Assembly (NCBI GenBank): GCA_004335835.1
Contig: RWJK01001703.1
Location: forward strand, 1,003-65,002
Length of the DNA stretch: 64,000 bases
Reading direction: 5' to 3'
Source: Scenedesmus sp. ARA3
Taxonomy: Eukaryota > Chlorophyta > Chlorophyceae > Sphaeropleales > Scenedesmaceae
Below are positions 21,647 to 32,199 of this stretch, piece after piece. The notes beneath the pieces are model-generated. The model was not told the DNA's origin. It searched no databases and was given only the letters and a program-made list of their open reading frames with translations. How positions within the stretch are numbered: position 1 is the first letter of the stretch; every line of letters starts with the position of its first letter. The translations under genes were made by a program, and so were the position numbers.

Positions 21647-23274
21647 TGCACTCCTCGAAAGCTGCAGCGCTTGTGTCAGATTGATATATCTGTTGTGTAT
21701 AGGAATGTCATGTCACTTGTCACACAGTTCACAGACACTTGTGCGACTGCTTGGATGCATCCAGCACACAGTGAGAGGGGTACTCCGCTAAAGTATTCGT
21801 TGAAGGATGCGGTGGTGTAGCAGCTTCGGAGCAGGTGCGTTGTAGTTGGCTTGCAGAGTTTCTGTGAGTTGTTGTTTGTTGTTTTTATTCCAGGCCAGCA
21901 TCGCTCGCTGGCCCTTTTTGAGTTCAGGAAGCCTAGGTTTCGGGTCTAACAGGAGCTGACGTGTGTGGATATGCTTGTTGTAGTTGGCCGTAGCTTGCTG
22001 TTTGAGTGCGTAGTTGTGGGGATGCACAGGCCATATATTGGTTCATTTTTGTGTTTTGTTGTGTTTTGTTGTTTTGCTTGCTTTTTGATTGAGATTGTGC
22101 AGCGTATTGCAGTGCCACAAGTTGAGATTTGTTGCTGCAATGCAACCAGGGACCCATGCTCCACCTAGCGAGCATGTGACTTGCACTTGGGAGTGCATTT
22201 GATGATTTTGATGAGGGTGCTGTGTTGGTAGGTGTGCCTCAATCAGCAGCCGATTTGTCATTGACACAATCGCCTTTCAAAAAGCTGACAGCCTGTCGAG
22301 CTCTTGCTGGCTATAGCCAAGCCTAGCTAAGCATGTGGGTGTTACTTTTGGCAAATGTGGCTGCAGTTTTCTGGGATGCGTCGCATGGATTGTGTTGACA
22401 GCGGAGTGTGCAGGCAGCTTGACTGCATCACCGCATACTCAGGCGAGGGGCTTTCTGTGCATTGCTGCCAAGGGGTTTTTGCCAAGATGGGCCGCCCAAC
22501 TGCATGTGCTTCAAAATTTCACAATCGTAATCAGTTGTCCATAAGAAGCTGCTGTCTACCACGCATATAGCTGTTCTTACGGCTGTGCTGCTTGCAGTGT
22601 AATTGTTTACTTGATGCATGGCCAGGCATGCCATTCAATGCATGCCAGATAACCAGCCGGCTGCCAACTACTGGTAGCCTGTCCACACCTGACGAGGGTT
22701 GCTGACTGCAGTTGAGAGCATCAGTTGCATCCTTGTAACCCTTGATCCACCATGCGTTATACAGCTATACCCCGATGCTTCAGGCGCTGCTTCAGCGCTG
22801 AACACCAGTCTACCGCGGTGTACTGCCGTGGTACGAGAGTAGCGGCGCGCAACTCCTCTGCCAATGCACACCATCATCATGATGGGATGATGATCACCCA
22901 GATGTCCATCTCAGAAATAACATAAAGCAGGGCCACATGTCCACGCCCACGAAGCAGCCAAACACGGCTCTCTAGGTCAATCAGCATCTGATAAAGCCAC
23001 CGGCCGAAGTATCTGTACATGTAGCGCTGCTGTGCACGTCTTCTGCCATGTGTTGGATGCTGTAGTGCAGCTAGGCGTGTCACATGCTGTCAAACAGCCC
23101 GGCATCCTCGATCTCGCTCTTGGCCAGCGACAGCGCCCTGCCCAGCTGTCACGATTTCAAACGTGATGATGCCATGTCACATGCTGTCAAACAGCCCAGC
23201 ATCCTTGGTCAGCAACTGCGCCATGTACGGCTGTTACAGCTGAAAACATCGTGACAGCGTGTTCACATGGCGCG
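21647..23274. other. Intergenic between convergent genes
   Basis: The region holds the 3' flanks of the plus-strand hydrolase and the minus-strand gene below. At about 23090-23145 and 23170-23185 there are minus-strand copies of the end of the next gene (CACATGCTGTCAAACAGCCC at 23082, 23177 and in the true exon at 23276). No other gene is supportable. Confidence 0.55.
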
Positions 23275-25027
23275 TCACATGCTGTCAAACAGCCCGGCAT
23301 CCTCGATCTCGTTCTTGGCCAGCGACAAAGCTTTGCCCATGGCGGGGTGGCTGGACTTGAAGGCGCCATACAGCTGCGTCAGTGCCACCACCAGGCTCTC
23401 CTGCAACAGCAGCACACGATACCTGATCAGCAGCTTTGACCAAACAAGCTTTTGAAGGTGGCTGGCCTTGAAGGCGCCGTGTAGCTGCGTCACCGCCACC
23501 ACCAGGCTCTCGTGCGGGAGACAGTAAACACAGAGGCAACGGCCAGACAACAACGTGATCAGGTTTGCCGTACAGTGCTGCATGGCGGGGTGGCTGGCCT
23601 TAATGGCGCCGTACAGCTGCGTGAGCGCCACCACCAGGCTCTCCTGCAGAAGACAGTGAACGTGAAGCAGCACCCACCTTTGTGTGGTGGAAGCTGTCAG
23701 GGTTGAGTGTGCTAACACCCGTTGGCAGCACCTGCTAATCTGCTGCAGACCCGCAAAATCCAGCACGTGTCTGTTGAAGTCAACATATACATACATTACA
23801 TTACATTACATGCTCCACTCAACGAGGAGTGGGAACCCCAGTCAGGAGCCAACGAGAGGCTCATAGGGCAAAAAGGCATACGTAGCCTCACCTTTGTGTG
23901 GTAGAAGCTATCAGGGTTGAGTGTGCTGTCACCTGTTGGCAGCACCTGCTTATACTGTGCAGCCTCGTCATACAACGTCTGAAACCCATCAACAATGATT
24001 GGCTTGGCCCACCTTTGTGTGGTAGAAGCTGTCAGGGTTGAGTGTGCTGACGCCTGTTGACAGGACTTGCTTGCGCCCGCTGGCGGAGGGGCGCACACCC
24101 GAGAGGCTACTGTCGGGCGAGCCACATCAACAATAACAACATCAAGCTGCTGCGCACACTCTGCATGCGCTTCCCACCTCTGTATGGTAGGAGCTGCAGG
24201 GGTTCAACATGCTAGCACCCGTTATGTGATGGATGTAGCTAGCGCTAATCCAGCTACTCGGGTACCAGATAATGTAGCCTCGAAACATCTGCTCTGAGCT
24301 AACCTTTGTGTGGTAGAAGCTGTCGGGGTTGAGTGTGCTGACACCCGTTGGCAGCACCTGCTTGCGGCCGCTGGCGGAGGGCCGCACACCCGAACCCGAC
24401 AGGCTGCTGTTGGGGGAACCAGCGTCACTCATGGCGACGCCTGTCAGTGCTGCTGTGATTGATGCAATGGCTGCGCTGAACTCCTGCATGACATGCCATG
24501 TTACTGGCAGTTGTTAGTGACGCACAGCCACACCAGCTGCACGTGGGAGCAGTGCAGGAAGGCAATAGTGCATGCCATGGACTGGAGTGAAGCTGAGAGC
24601 ACAGGGTTCGGTTGCAAAGGAGCAACGCTGTCGCTACACCAGCACTAGACCCGATAATCCCTGCACCGTAAAGTGCGCAGCTGCTGTGCAGCAGCGTGGT
24701 TCAACCATCAGGCTGGCTGGACCTTTCGGTTCCGCTGCTCAGCAGCAGAAGTTCAGCCTCAGCATTGGTCATGGCAGTTGCTTGATGCCGCAATGTCCTG
24801 CTCACCTGCAGTGCTTTGAGCTGGCCCTGCTTCAGCGTCTCCCCAAAGCTGGCTGCATCAATCATGCTGCTGATCTGCTTCTCCATGGCTGGCGTGAGCA
24901 CACTCAGGTGCTCATCCAGCATCTGGTAGTACTGGCGGCTCTGCTTGTTGCACTTGACAGTACGCATCGCTTCCTGCAAGCCTTTCAGCTGCTTGATTGG
25001 CTCGTCAGTGAGCTTGAGTTGAGCCAT
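23275..25027 (-). CDS. Unknown conserved-looking helical protein, 175 aa
   Basis: Minus-strand exons 25027-24806, 24483-24304 and 23400-23275 join in phase 0 at both junctions, giving 74, 60 and 41 codons. ATG at 25027 is the first true methionine (MAQLKLTDEP); the frame extends upstream without another ATG. The N-terminal part is charged and helical (IKQLKGLQEAMR, YYQMLDEHLSVLTPAMEKQI), followed by a Ser/Gly-rich linker, TLNPDSFYHTK, and a helical end (ALSLAKNEIEDAGLFDSM). No signal peptide, membrane helix or catalytic motif is seen. I do not recognise the family; a coiled-coil complex subunit is only a guess. Exon edges are copied in the introns. Confidence 0.6.
23455..24260 (-). repeat. 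Copies of exon 2 and 3 edges of the 175-aa gene
   Basis: Donor-side copies of exon 2 (STLNPDSFYHTK, read on the minus strand) end near 23675, 23890 and 24011, and a worn one lies near 24180. Copies of exon 3's start (ESLVVA(L/V)TQL(Y/H)GA) begin near 23516 and 23646. All carry ACCTTTGTGTGGTAGAAGC or CACCACCAGGCTCTC on the plus strand. Confidence 0.85.
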
Positions 25028-25471
25028 GGTCTGCTGCTGTACTGCTTTTGACAGTGCTTCACTGCTGCCCAATACTTCGGTGTTTGCTCGACTGCCAAAG
25101 GCACGAGCTGGTTGTATGTTTGTATCCGTTGAATCCGGTTTCACTGTCTTGTACGCTTATGCACACGCTTTCAATGCCGTGTCAGGGTTGTTCGCGTGAC
25201 CGATGAAAGAGAGGCGGTTCGTCTGCACAGCCCCCGCCGCGGACAACGCGGTCTCTTGACAAGACGCCATACGCAATCACCCAGACAGATAAACCCATAA
25301 AGTAAGTGAACTGTAACAAAACGACTTGGCGAGCGGATCAAACATTGGACGAAAATGCCTTGCGAGCAAGCTGCACCCAGCTCACTCAACCCAACTTCAC
25401 ACTAAGCATTCACCGGCAAACCTACACGTACGCCAGTACGCACATACGTTATAGATATATCTTCAATGCAC
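25028..25471. other. Short intergenic stretch, 5' flank of the 175-aa gene
   Basis: No gene is seen here. The open frame of the 175-aa protein continues without an ATG to 25144, so a promoter or 5' leader is expected. Confidence 0.4.
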
Positions 25472-26638
25472 TCAGGCCTTCTGCGCGAACCACCAGCGCC
25501 GCTTGTAGCCCAGCTTGCGCAGCTTTGCTGTCTCTGCATGGTGCAGCGGCACCAACCCCTTCAGCCCCAGCAGCCTGTGCCTGCTCTTCTTGTAGCGCTT
25601 GTGGCGGCGGCCAGCCTGCAATAAGTACAAGCAAAGATGGCAGCAGGCAGGTTGTCAAGGGAAGGGTGTCTTCTGGATTAACATGTGGCAGCTGGTGAGG
25701 CAGCTAGCGGCAACAACCGGGCAATATATCACATCACAGGTGCATGTTTGTATGCAGAAGACAGCTACTGTGCAACAAGCTTCACCCAATACACATGCGA
25801 GCGCCGCCACAGAGGGTCAAACATATTATTCTGCATCAATGCAACACTGAGAGTACACATCCCAACAACCCAAGCAGCGCGCCTGCACGCGCAACATGGT
25901 GTCATGCTCCAAGAATATAACTCATGATATACAACAACAGCTGCACACCATGTGCTGTTACTGCACGGTTATCACTATGCAACCCAAGCAGTTCACGCCT
26001 GCCACCTGCCACTTGCATGCGCGACATGGTGCCGTCTTCCAAGAGACCCAACCACAACAACAGCCACACAGCATGTGCTATGGCAATTTTGTAATGTAAT
26101 ACCCCACGCCTCCCACCTGCATGCGCCACATGGTGCCATCCTCCCCCACAATGACACGCCGCTTGACAGACCTGCACACGAAGTTGACAGCAGCAGCATC
26201 GGCAGCATTGGAGACTGTGCTGTGTGTTTGGTGCATGCATGATGCATGCAGCAGCAGGACACGAGGAGATGATGGACATCAAATTTTACTGGAGCAGCTG
26301 CAAGCCTCACTTCAGTAAAACACAACACCAACAGCGCTGCCAACAAAGCAGCAAACATGGAATGTTGCACAGTGAGCGCCTGTTGCTTGGTGTATTGTGC
26401 ATTAAACGTAACACCATCTTCTTCTACAGCTCAGCGACTAACCAGCTGCACAAAAGTTCATCACTCACGAGGGTGTCATAATCTTGTACTTGGGTGGCTT
26501 CTTCTGGTTGTGGTCCTGGTAGTTTATGATCTTCCTGACACCCAGCAACCCACGCTGCTGCTGCCACTGCTGCCAAGGCAGCAGCTGCTGCGCTGGCTGC
26601 ATTGCTGCTGCTGCTAGAGGTAGAGGTTGCCGCAGCAC
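25472..26638 (-). CDS. MRPL35: Mitochondrial ribosomal protein bL35m, 5' end unresolved
   Basis: Minus-strand exons 26638-26469, 26171-26117 and 25615-25472 (TGA) join in phase 2 then 0, giving 122 residues plus an unplaced N-terminus. The basic C-terminal half (AGRRHKRYKKSRHRLLGL, then AKLRKLGYKRRWWF) matches the layout of mitochondrial L35, whose human form has AGYKKKLWKKTPARKKRL and a WKRRNWY end. Before it, SVKRRVIVGEDGTMWRMQ resembles the beta strand that precedes it in bL35. The Gln-rich N-terminal part with KIINYQDHNQKKPPKYKIM would follow a transit peptide. An upstream exon near 27058-27008 (read minus) ends in CAG/GTGAGG with fitting phase. The role would be in the large subunit of the mitoribosome. 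Confidence 0.6.
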
Positions 26639-27850
26639 CTGCAGTGGCAAGCCAAAAGGAGGCATGAATTAAGAACCAGGCAAGTGCAGTGCAGTCATTG
26701 GTTGTGCACTCGCTGCTGCTGACAGCCCCTGCTGTCGAGTGTTAACACTAAGCAAAGCCCTATTCATGTACCAGTGAAATTACTAACTAGAGCTTCTGGC
26801 TGTAGCAGATTTGTGGCTGCTTGATAGCTGCAGCACAAGGAGCAGTGCCACAGCTTTGCTGTTCTTCGGGTGCCCCAAAGACGCACTGTCACCAACGCTG
26901 CACTGTCATTTGAAAACACTCAGCAAGATGATGAACAACACACTTCAACCATCTAAAATGTAAGCTGATGGTATGCAACCCCGCCATTTAATATGAACTG
27001 GCCTCACCTGTGGTACTGCTGATGCTTGTGATAGCTGTGCACCTAGTGGCTGAAGAACCTGCTGCTGCAGGCATCCGCCAAGCAACCGGCTGCTAGCAGT
27101 GCTGCTGCTGCTGAACGATGACCACTGCAGCTGTCAGAGAAGCAGCAAGAGAAGTGCGGCAAGTGAGCTTTCAGATGTACTTGCATTGCAGCATCCTCAG
27201 CAGCTGCGCACGCGGCAGCAACCTGCTGCTGCCAAGCCTGCAGCAGCATCTTCAGCCGGTCTGTCCCCTGCACGGCCATTTGCTATAACTTTGCATGGGT
27301 CAGAGCAACTCACCAGTGTGTGAGCAGATGTTGCAGCCTTGCCTTCTAACTGTGGTGCTGCTTCAAGCTGCAGCAGCACCCTCAGCCGGTCTGGCTGCAA
27401 CCTTCTAGCGCCTAGCGCCAGACTGCTGGCAAGGCGCTGTAGCATTGTTTTTATGTACTCTTTGAACGTACTCCGCACGTGCTGTAGATTTCCACTGGGA
27501 GGCTTGCTTCAATCGATTGAGTGCTTGCCAGTACACTTTGAGATCGCGGCTGATCACCTGTAAAACAGACTTTGCTACTAGAATTATAACGTCCTCTGCC
27601 ACTCAACTGCTTCTCAGTGGGTAACGCAGTCCAACGGGTTCACTTGCTGTCGAACTGACAAGCAAGGGTTGGGCAAAGTTATCTTCGCAAGCTCCCCTCT
27701 TCAGACGCTGTTGCACAGACAAAAGCTCCAGCTGTTTTCATGGAAGCAACTAGTCACGTTCGCGCCGCTGAAGCGATGCTGTATTGCGCCTAGTGACTAC
27801 ACTGCTGCTGACCTGACTGCTGGTTACTGCTGTGCTACAGCAAGCACCTA
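26639..27850. other. Likely 5' exons of bL35m and divergent promoter region
   Basis: Minus-strand coding-like pieces include QVLQPLGAQLSQASAVPQ (about 27060-27008), an ATG-led MAVQGTDRLKMLLQ (27279 down) and its worn copy near 27410-27360. A stretch at about 27550-27440 (DLKVYWQALNRL) could belong to another small gene. I could not join them with confidence. The plus-strand LPXB starts at 27851, so a shared promoter probably lies at about 27600-27850. Confidence 0.35.
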
Positions 27851-28992
27851 ATGCTGCGATCGACGGAAAGGATCCTCGCCACGGCATTCAGTGCATCATC
27901 CTTATGCCGGTGCAGCTACGCAACTGGCGCCAGCAGCTTAAGCAGGCCGCTGAGCATCTTTGTGTGTGCTGCTGATGAAGCCAGTGACAGCGCTGGCGCT
28001 GCTTTGGTAGCATCTCTGAAGCAGCTGCATAAGCAGGGCCTGCAGCTGTATGGAGTGGTGAGCTGCTTGTGTTATTACATATGACAACACTTGACTGCAT
28101 GCAATGGTGATGTCGTGGACAGGTGTTTCAAGCGCTCAGGCTGCAGGGAAACAGGAAACCAAGCGGGTGCTGAGCTGTCATCACTTGCAGGAAAGCAGCC
28201 TAGGCTGACTGCCTTGCAGGAAAACTTGCAATGAACCACAGCTGCAGATGTTGCTAGTGCTGTATATGCGTGCTTGTGCGCTTTGTGTGCTGTGTATAAC
28301 CATGCCATGTGTAGAAGGTAGATTGACACGTGTCTGGCAAACACAGTAAGCGACCAGCAACAACCACACTTTGCTGCTGCTGCTGCTGCTGCTGCTGCTA
28401 CTTCCGCCAGGGAGGACCGCTGCTGCAGGCGCAGGGCCTGCGCAGTGTTGTGACAGCAGAGCAGTACCAGCAGCTTGCCACAGCAGAGGTGGTGCAGCAG
28501 GCATACGGCCTGCACAAGGTGAGCTGCAACAGCTGTTTCCACAGCAGTAGTTCAGCAGCTGGCTGTATCAAGCAGCTGTGCCATCAGCACACCGTCCCTG
28601 CATGCTATGTGACATGCATTAACCAATTGAGCTGTGCGCCACATGCATCGACAGAATACGGTGCTAGGGACAGCCTCCAGTCGGAGGAATTAATGGATGC
28701 ACCTAGTAAAGCCTCACGACTATGTTACTTGTGACGACTTGCATCTCAACCGTCAGCAGGGGCTCAAGGCACAGTGGCTGGCGCGCCATGCATGCATGCA
28801 CCACAGCACCCTCTGTGCTGCAATTCCACCGCAACATGCCTGCCATGCTGTCTGCTGTTGCTTATATCTGCTGCAGCTGCACGGCATCAGCACTGCCAGC
28901 AAATCTGCCTACCTCAAGATTTTCAAAGACACAATCTTTGAGGCAGCATGGGACGGCTGCAGGAACAAGGCGGAGCCATCATCTACATCGCC

Positions 28993-29044
<52 letters not shown>

Positions 29045-29745
29045 CCGGCAGGCTTGCCTGCAGCTGTGAACTATGATGCTGTGCTGACAATTGGCAGCCC
29101 TACAGCCAGCCAGCAGGTGCTCTTCTTTCTACGGAAAGCAGAGGAGGCAAAAAAGGCCCGGTTGCCGGTGGTTGTGCACTACATGGTGAGCTGGTCAACG
29201 CTGGTCAACACCAGTCAAAGCTGGTCAACACTGGTCATCGCTGGTCAAAAATTCAGGAGTACAATGTAGATGCTAGCGGATAAAAGCGGTTCACCCAACT
29301 TTCTTGCAAGCAGCCGCTTGTCACACTACCTCACTCACTCCTGTATAATAATAATAGTCTTCTTGTAAGCCATACCTTATCGGCATCGGCAACCGCGCCC
29401 CGGAACGGACTCACTCCTGTATGTTCAATTTCCTGCTTGCTCTTCTTACTGTGCTCTTGCTGTGTTGTGCCTACTTTTGCTTGCAGGTCCCCGGCCTGTG
29501 GGACTACCAGCAGGTCTCAGCAGCAGCAGCAGCCTGGGCCAAGCTGACCGATTACACGATGTGCAGTCTGCCGTTCGAACCCCGGCTGCTGCATGCAGCC
29601 GGCGGGCCGGCCTCTTTTGTGGGGCACCCAGTGGTGCAGCCGCTGCTGCAGCAGGGAGGATTTGGCAGCAGGCAGAGGCTGGTGGCACAGCTGGTGCAGC
29701 AGCGGGCAGCAGCAGCAAATGAGAGCGGCGTATCCAGCAGCAGCC

Positions 29746-29786
<41 letters not shown>

Positions 29787-30632
29787 GGGGTGAGGCAGCA
29801 GGCGCTGTTTGGTGTTGGTGATGCAGGTGCCTTCTGGCGCATGTTTGACAGCTTGTATGATACCCAGCATGCCAGCAGCAGCAGCAGCAGCCAATCAGGC
29901 AGCAGCAGTCAAACTGGCAGCAGTAGCAGCAGTAGCAGCAGTAGCAGCAGCAGTGGGCCAGCTAATGTCAGCAGCCGCAAGGGCCGTCCCGCTGCTGCAG
30001 CACCAGCAGCAGGCGCAGCCACCTCCCAGCGCGGCAATCGGCTGCTGCTGTGCCTGCTGCCGGGATCGACAGAGTCCGAGGTTGTCAACAGCATGCCTGC
30101 ATTTGACGACATAACGCGGGAGCTGCAGCAGCAGCACCCAAACCTTGTGGCCGCAATGATCCTGCCAGATCTGCTGGTAGAAGCAGCAGTAGCAGCAACC
30201 AACAACTTCAGCTTGCCAATTGTAGTGCTTCCAGGCAGCAGTACGCTCAGTACTAATGCGCTGGCAGCAGCAGCAGCAGCGCTAAGCCACCCAGGGCCTG
30301 AAAGCCTGCGGGCAGCAGCAGCAGGGCTGCCTATGGTGTGTGTGCGCGGCGGATCGCTGCTAAAAGATGGGCTATTAAGTTGGAGAAGGCGCGAGGATCT
30401 GCCATTTGGAAGCGTGGTCAATCTGGTGCTTGGGCGCAAGGCAGTTCCAGAGTTTAGCTTGTGGGCACGCGGCGGCCGTGAAGGTGCTATTGCAGCAGTA
30501 GCGGAGGTTCTGCAAGCTGGCAGCAGCAACAGCAGCAGCAGCAGTGACAGAGGATCTAATGAGTGGCAAGATCAGCGAGCAGCGCTGCAAGATGTGCTGC
30601 TTGATTTAGTGCCGCAGCGGCAGCCTCAGCCT

Positions 30633-30676
<44 letters not shown>

Positions 30677-30815
30677 GGTGACCCGTGTCGAGGTGCAGTC
30701 TCCAAGTGAGGCTGCTGCTGGGGTGCTGCTGGAATTGATTGCGCTGCGCAAGCAGCAGCAGGCCGAGCAGCTGCAGCAGCAGCAGGCGTTTGCTGGGGCC
30801 AGCCAACAGCAGTAA
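27851..30815 (+). CDS. LPXB: Lipid-A-disaccharide synthase homologue LPXB, 650 aa
   Basis: LpxB (GT19) joins UDP-2,3-diacylglucosamine to lipid X; plants and some algae keep the pathway in organelles. Exons 27851-28057, 28411-28518, 28877-29185 and 29487-30815 (TAA) all join in phase 0. An organelle-type leader (MLRSTERILATAFSASSLCR) precedes ADEASDSAGAALVASL, in place of the bacterial GExSGD motif. Then come GGPLLQAQGLRS, YDAVLTIGSPT (bacterial xxDSPDFN), VVVHYMVPGLWDY (bacterial HYVSPQVWAW), CSLPFEP, FVGHPV, LLCLLPGSTESEV (bacterial LPGSRxxEI) and LPMVCVRGG. Length exceeds the bacterial about 380 because of Ser, Gln and Ala runs. The weakened GESSGD and PGSR motifs make full catalytic activity uncertain. 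It is divergent to bL35m. Confidence 0.8.
29186..29255 (+). repeat. Short minisatellite in LPXB intron 3
   Basis: About five imperfect units of GCTGGTCAAC(A/G) directly follow the exon 3 donor. Confidence 0.8.
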
Positions 30816-30841
30816 TGTATGGGAAGATTCTGTGAAGCCGC

Positions 30842-30846
30842 TGTAA
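30842..30846 (+). terminator. TGTAA poly(A)-type signal after LPXB
   Basis: TGTAA, the usual polyadenylation signal in chlorophycean algae, lies 26 bases after the LPXB stop. The match is short, so position is the main support. Confidence 0.4.
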
Positions 30847-31022
30847 TAGTAGTGTATTAATAGGGGAAGATTTGGCTGGGGTGCTGATGGAGCTTATTGG
30901 GCTGCAGGCCCAGATGAGTGCATGCTGCACAGACTGGGCACCAGCGTGGACACACCGTGATAAAATTGACCAAAAATTAGTTACAAGATATGCCAACCTA
31001 GGCTACTAGGCGTGGTAAGCAT

Positions 31023-31079
<57 letters not shown>

Positions 31080-31129
31080 NNNNNNNNNNNNNNNNNNNNN
31101 NNNNNNNNNNNNNNNNNNNNNNNNNNNNN

Positions 31130-31191
<62 letters not shown>

Positions 31192-32199
31192 CGTGCACAG
31201 TGAAGTTCAGCTGCAGCGAAACTGGCGCCACTGTATTAGGTGCAATCACAACGCCTGCAGTCTACGTAGACGTGAGTATACTCACTAGTATGCTTGATGC
31301 AGCAACAACCTGGCACCAGCTGCCAGCTTCTTGGAAGCCACGCAATCACTGTCTGGCAGGCCGCTCTAAAGTCAAATGCAATTCTAACCAACAACTGTGG
31401 CTGCCTGGCATGTCAGGCATCGTGACACTTGTTGAAGATCATACGCCAACTGCTGCTGTGCTGTGTATTGCAAGATGACGCAACAACAATACCCTACCTC
31501 AACACCAGCCAATCCGTGAGTTGCCAGCTTTGTGAGCGCGGTGCTGCTCCTGCAAGCGGCCACACTCTGCACTTCAAATGCATACGCCAACACTTGTGCA
31601 CATTGCCGGCAACAGCCAGCAGCAGCATCTGCATCAGTCCAAGGCGTCACACTGCGGTGTACCTTTGCACACCGGAAATGTCACGACATACGCCCTGCCA
31701 CACCCCTCAACCCCTGCTGTGCATGGAAACCCATTGATTTGCATGGGATGTATACCCAAAGCTGAGCTACAATGCACACACATCAGCGTGGCCTTCACAC
31801 ACCACCGCCACCCTCAAAACCTCGCTGCTGCAATTCTGTACAAAATCAAACCAATATGCACTTGCAGCACCACATCACAGCTGCTTTTGCGGCTGAAGGC
31901 GCTGCATGGCAGCAGCAGATCTGGAGCCCTGATAGATGGCACCATCAACCATAAGCCCATCAAGCCAGGCGATTACTGTCTTGCGTTGCTGGTCATGTAT
32001 GTGATCTGCTCGTACACAAACTGCGCCAGGTCAGTCCAAAGCAGATTTGGCATCCTACCGGCATAATCCAGCCCGAGGATTACTGCCCCGCGTTGCTGGT
32101 CATGTACGTAATCTGCTCGTACGCAAACAGCGCCAGGTCAGCAGCCAGGATGAGCGCCACAAACTTGACATCGCGCACCAACATAATCCACCCTTGGGA
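30847..32199. other. Intergenic: microsatellite, gap and copies of the rhodanese gene's last exon
   Basis: Contains the CA microsatellite with an N gap, no supportable gene at 31200-31940, and at about 31950-32165 two minus-strand copies of the coding end of the next gene (LALFAYEQITYMTSNAG on the minus strand). These copies include or approach the stop. Confidence 0.55.
31022..31190. repeat. (CA)n microsatellite flanking a 50-N gap
   Basis: CA dinucleotides run from 31022 to the gap at 31080-31129 and on to 31190. The assembly broke inside the repeat, so its true length is unknown. Confidence 0.97.

Noticed and set aside
31500..31640. Possible zinc-finger (CQLCERG...GHTLHFKC)
   Set aside because: Spacing does not fit RING, and there is no splice partner or second Cys pair at a proper distance.
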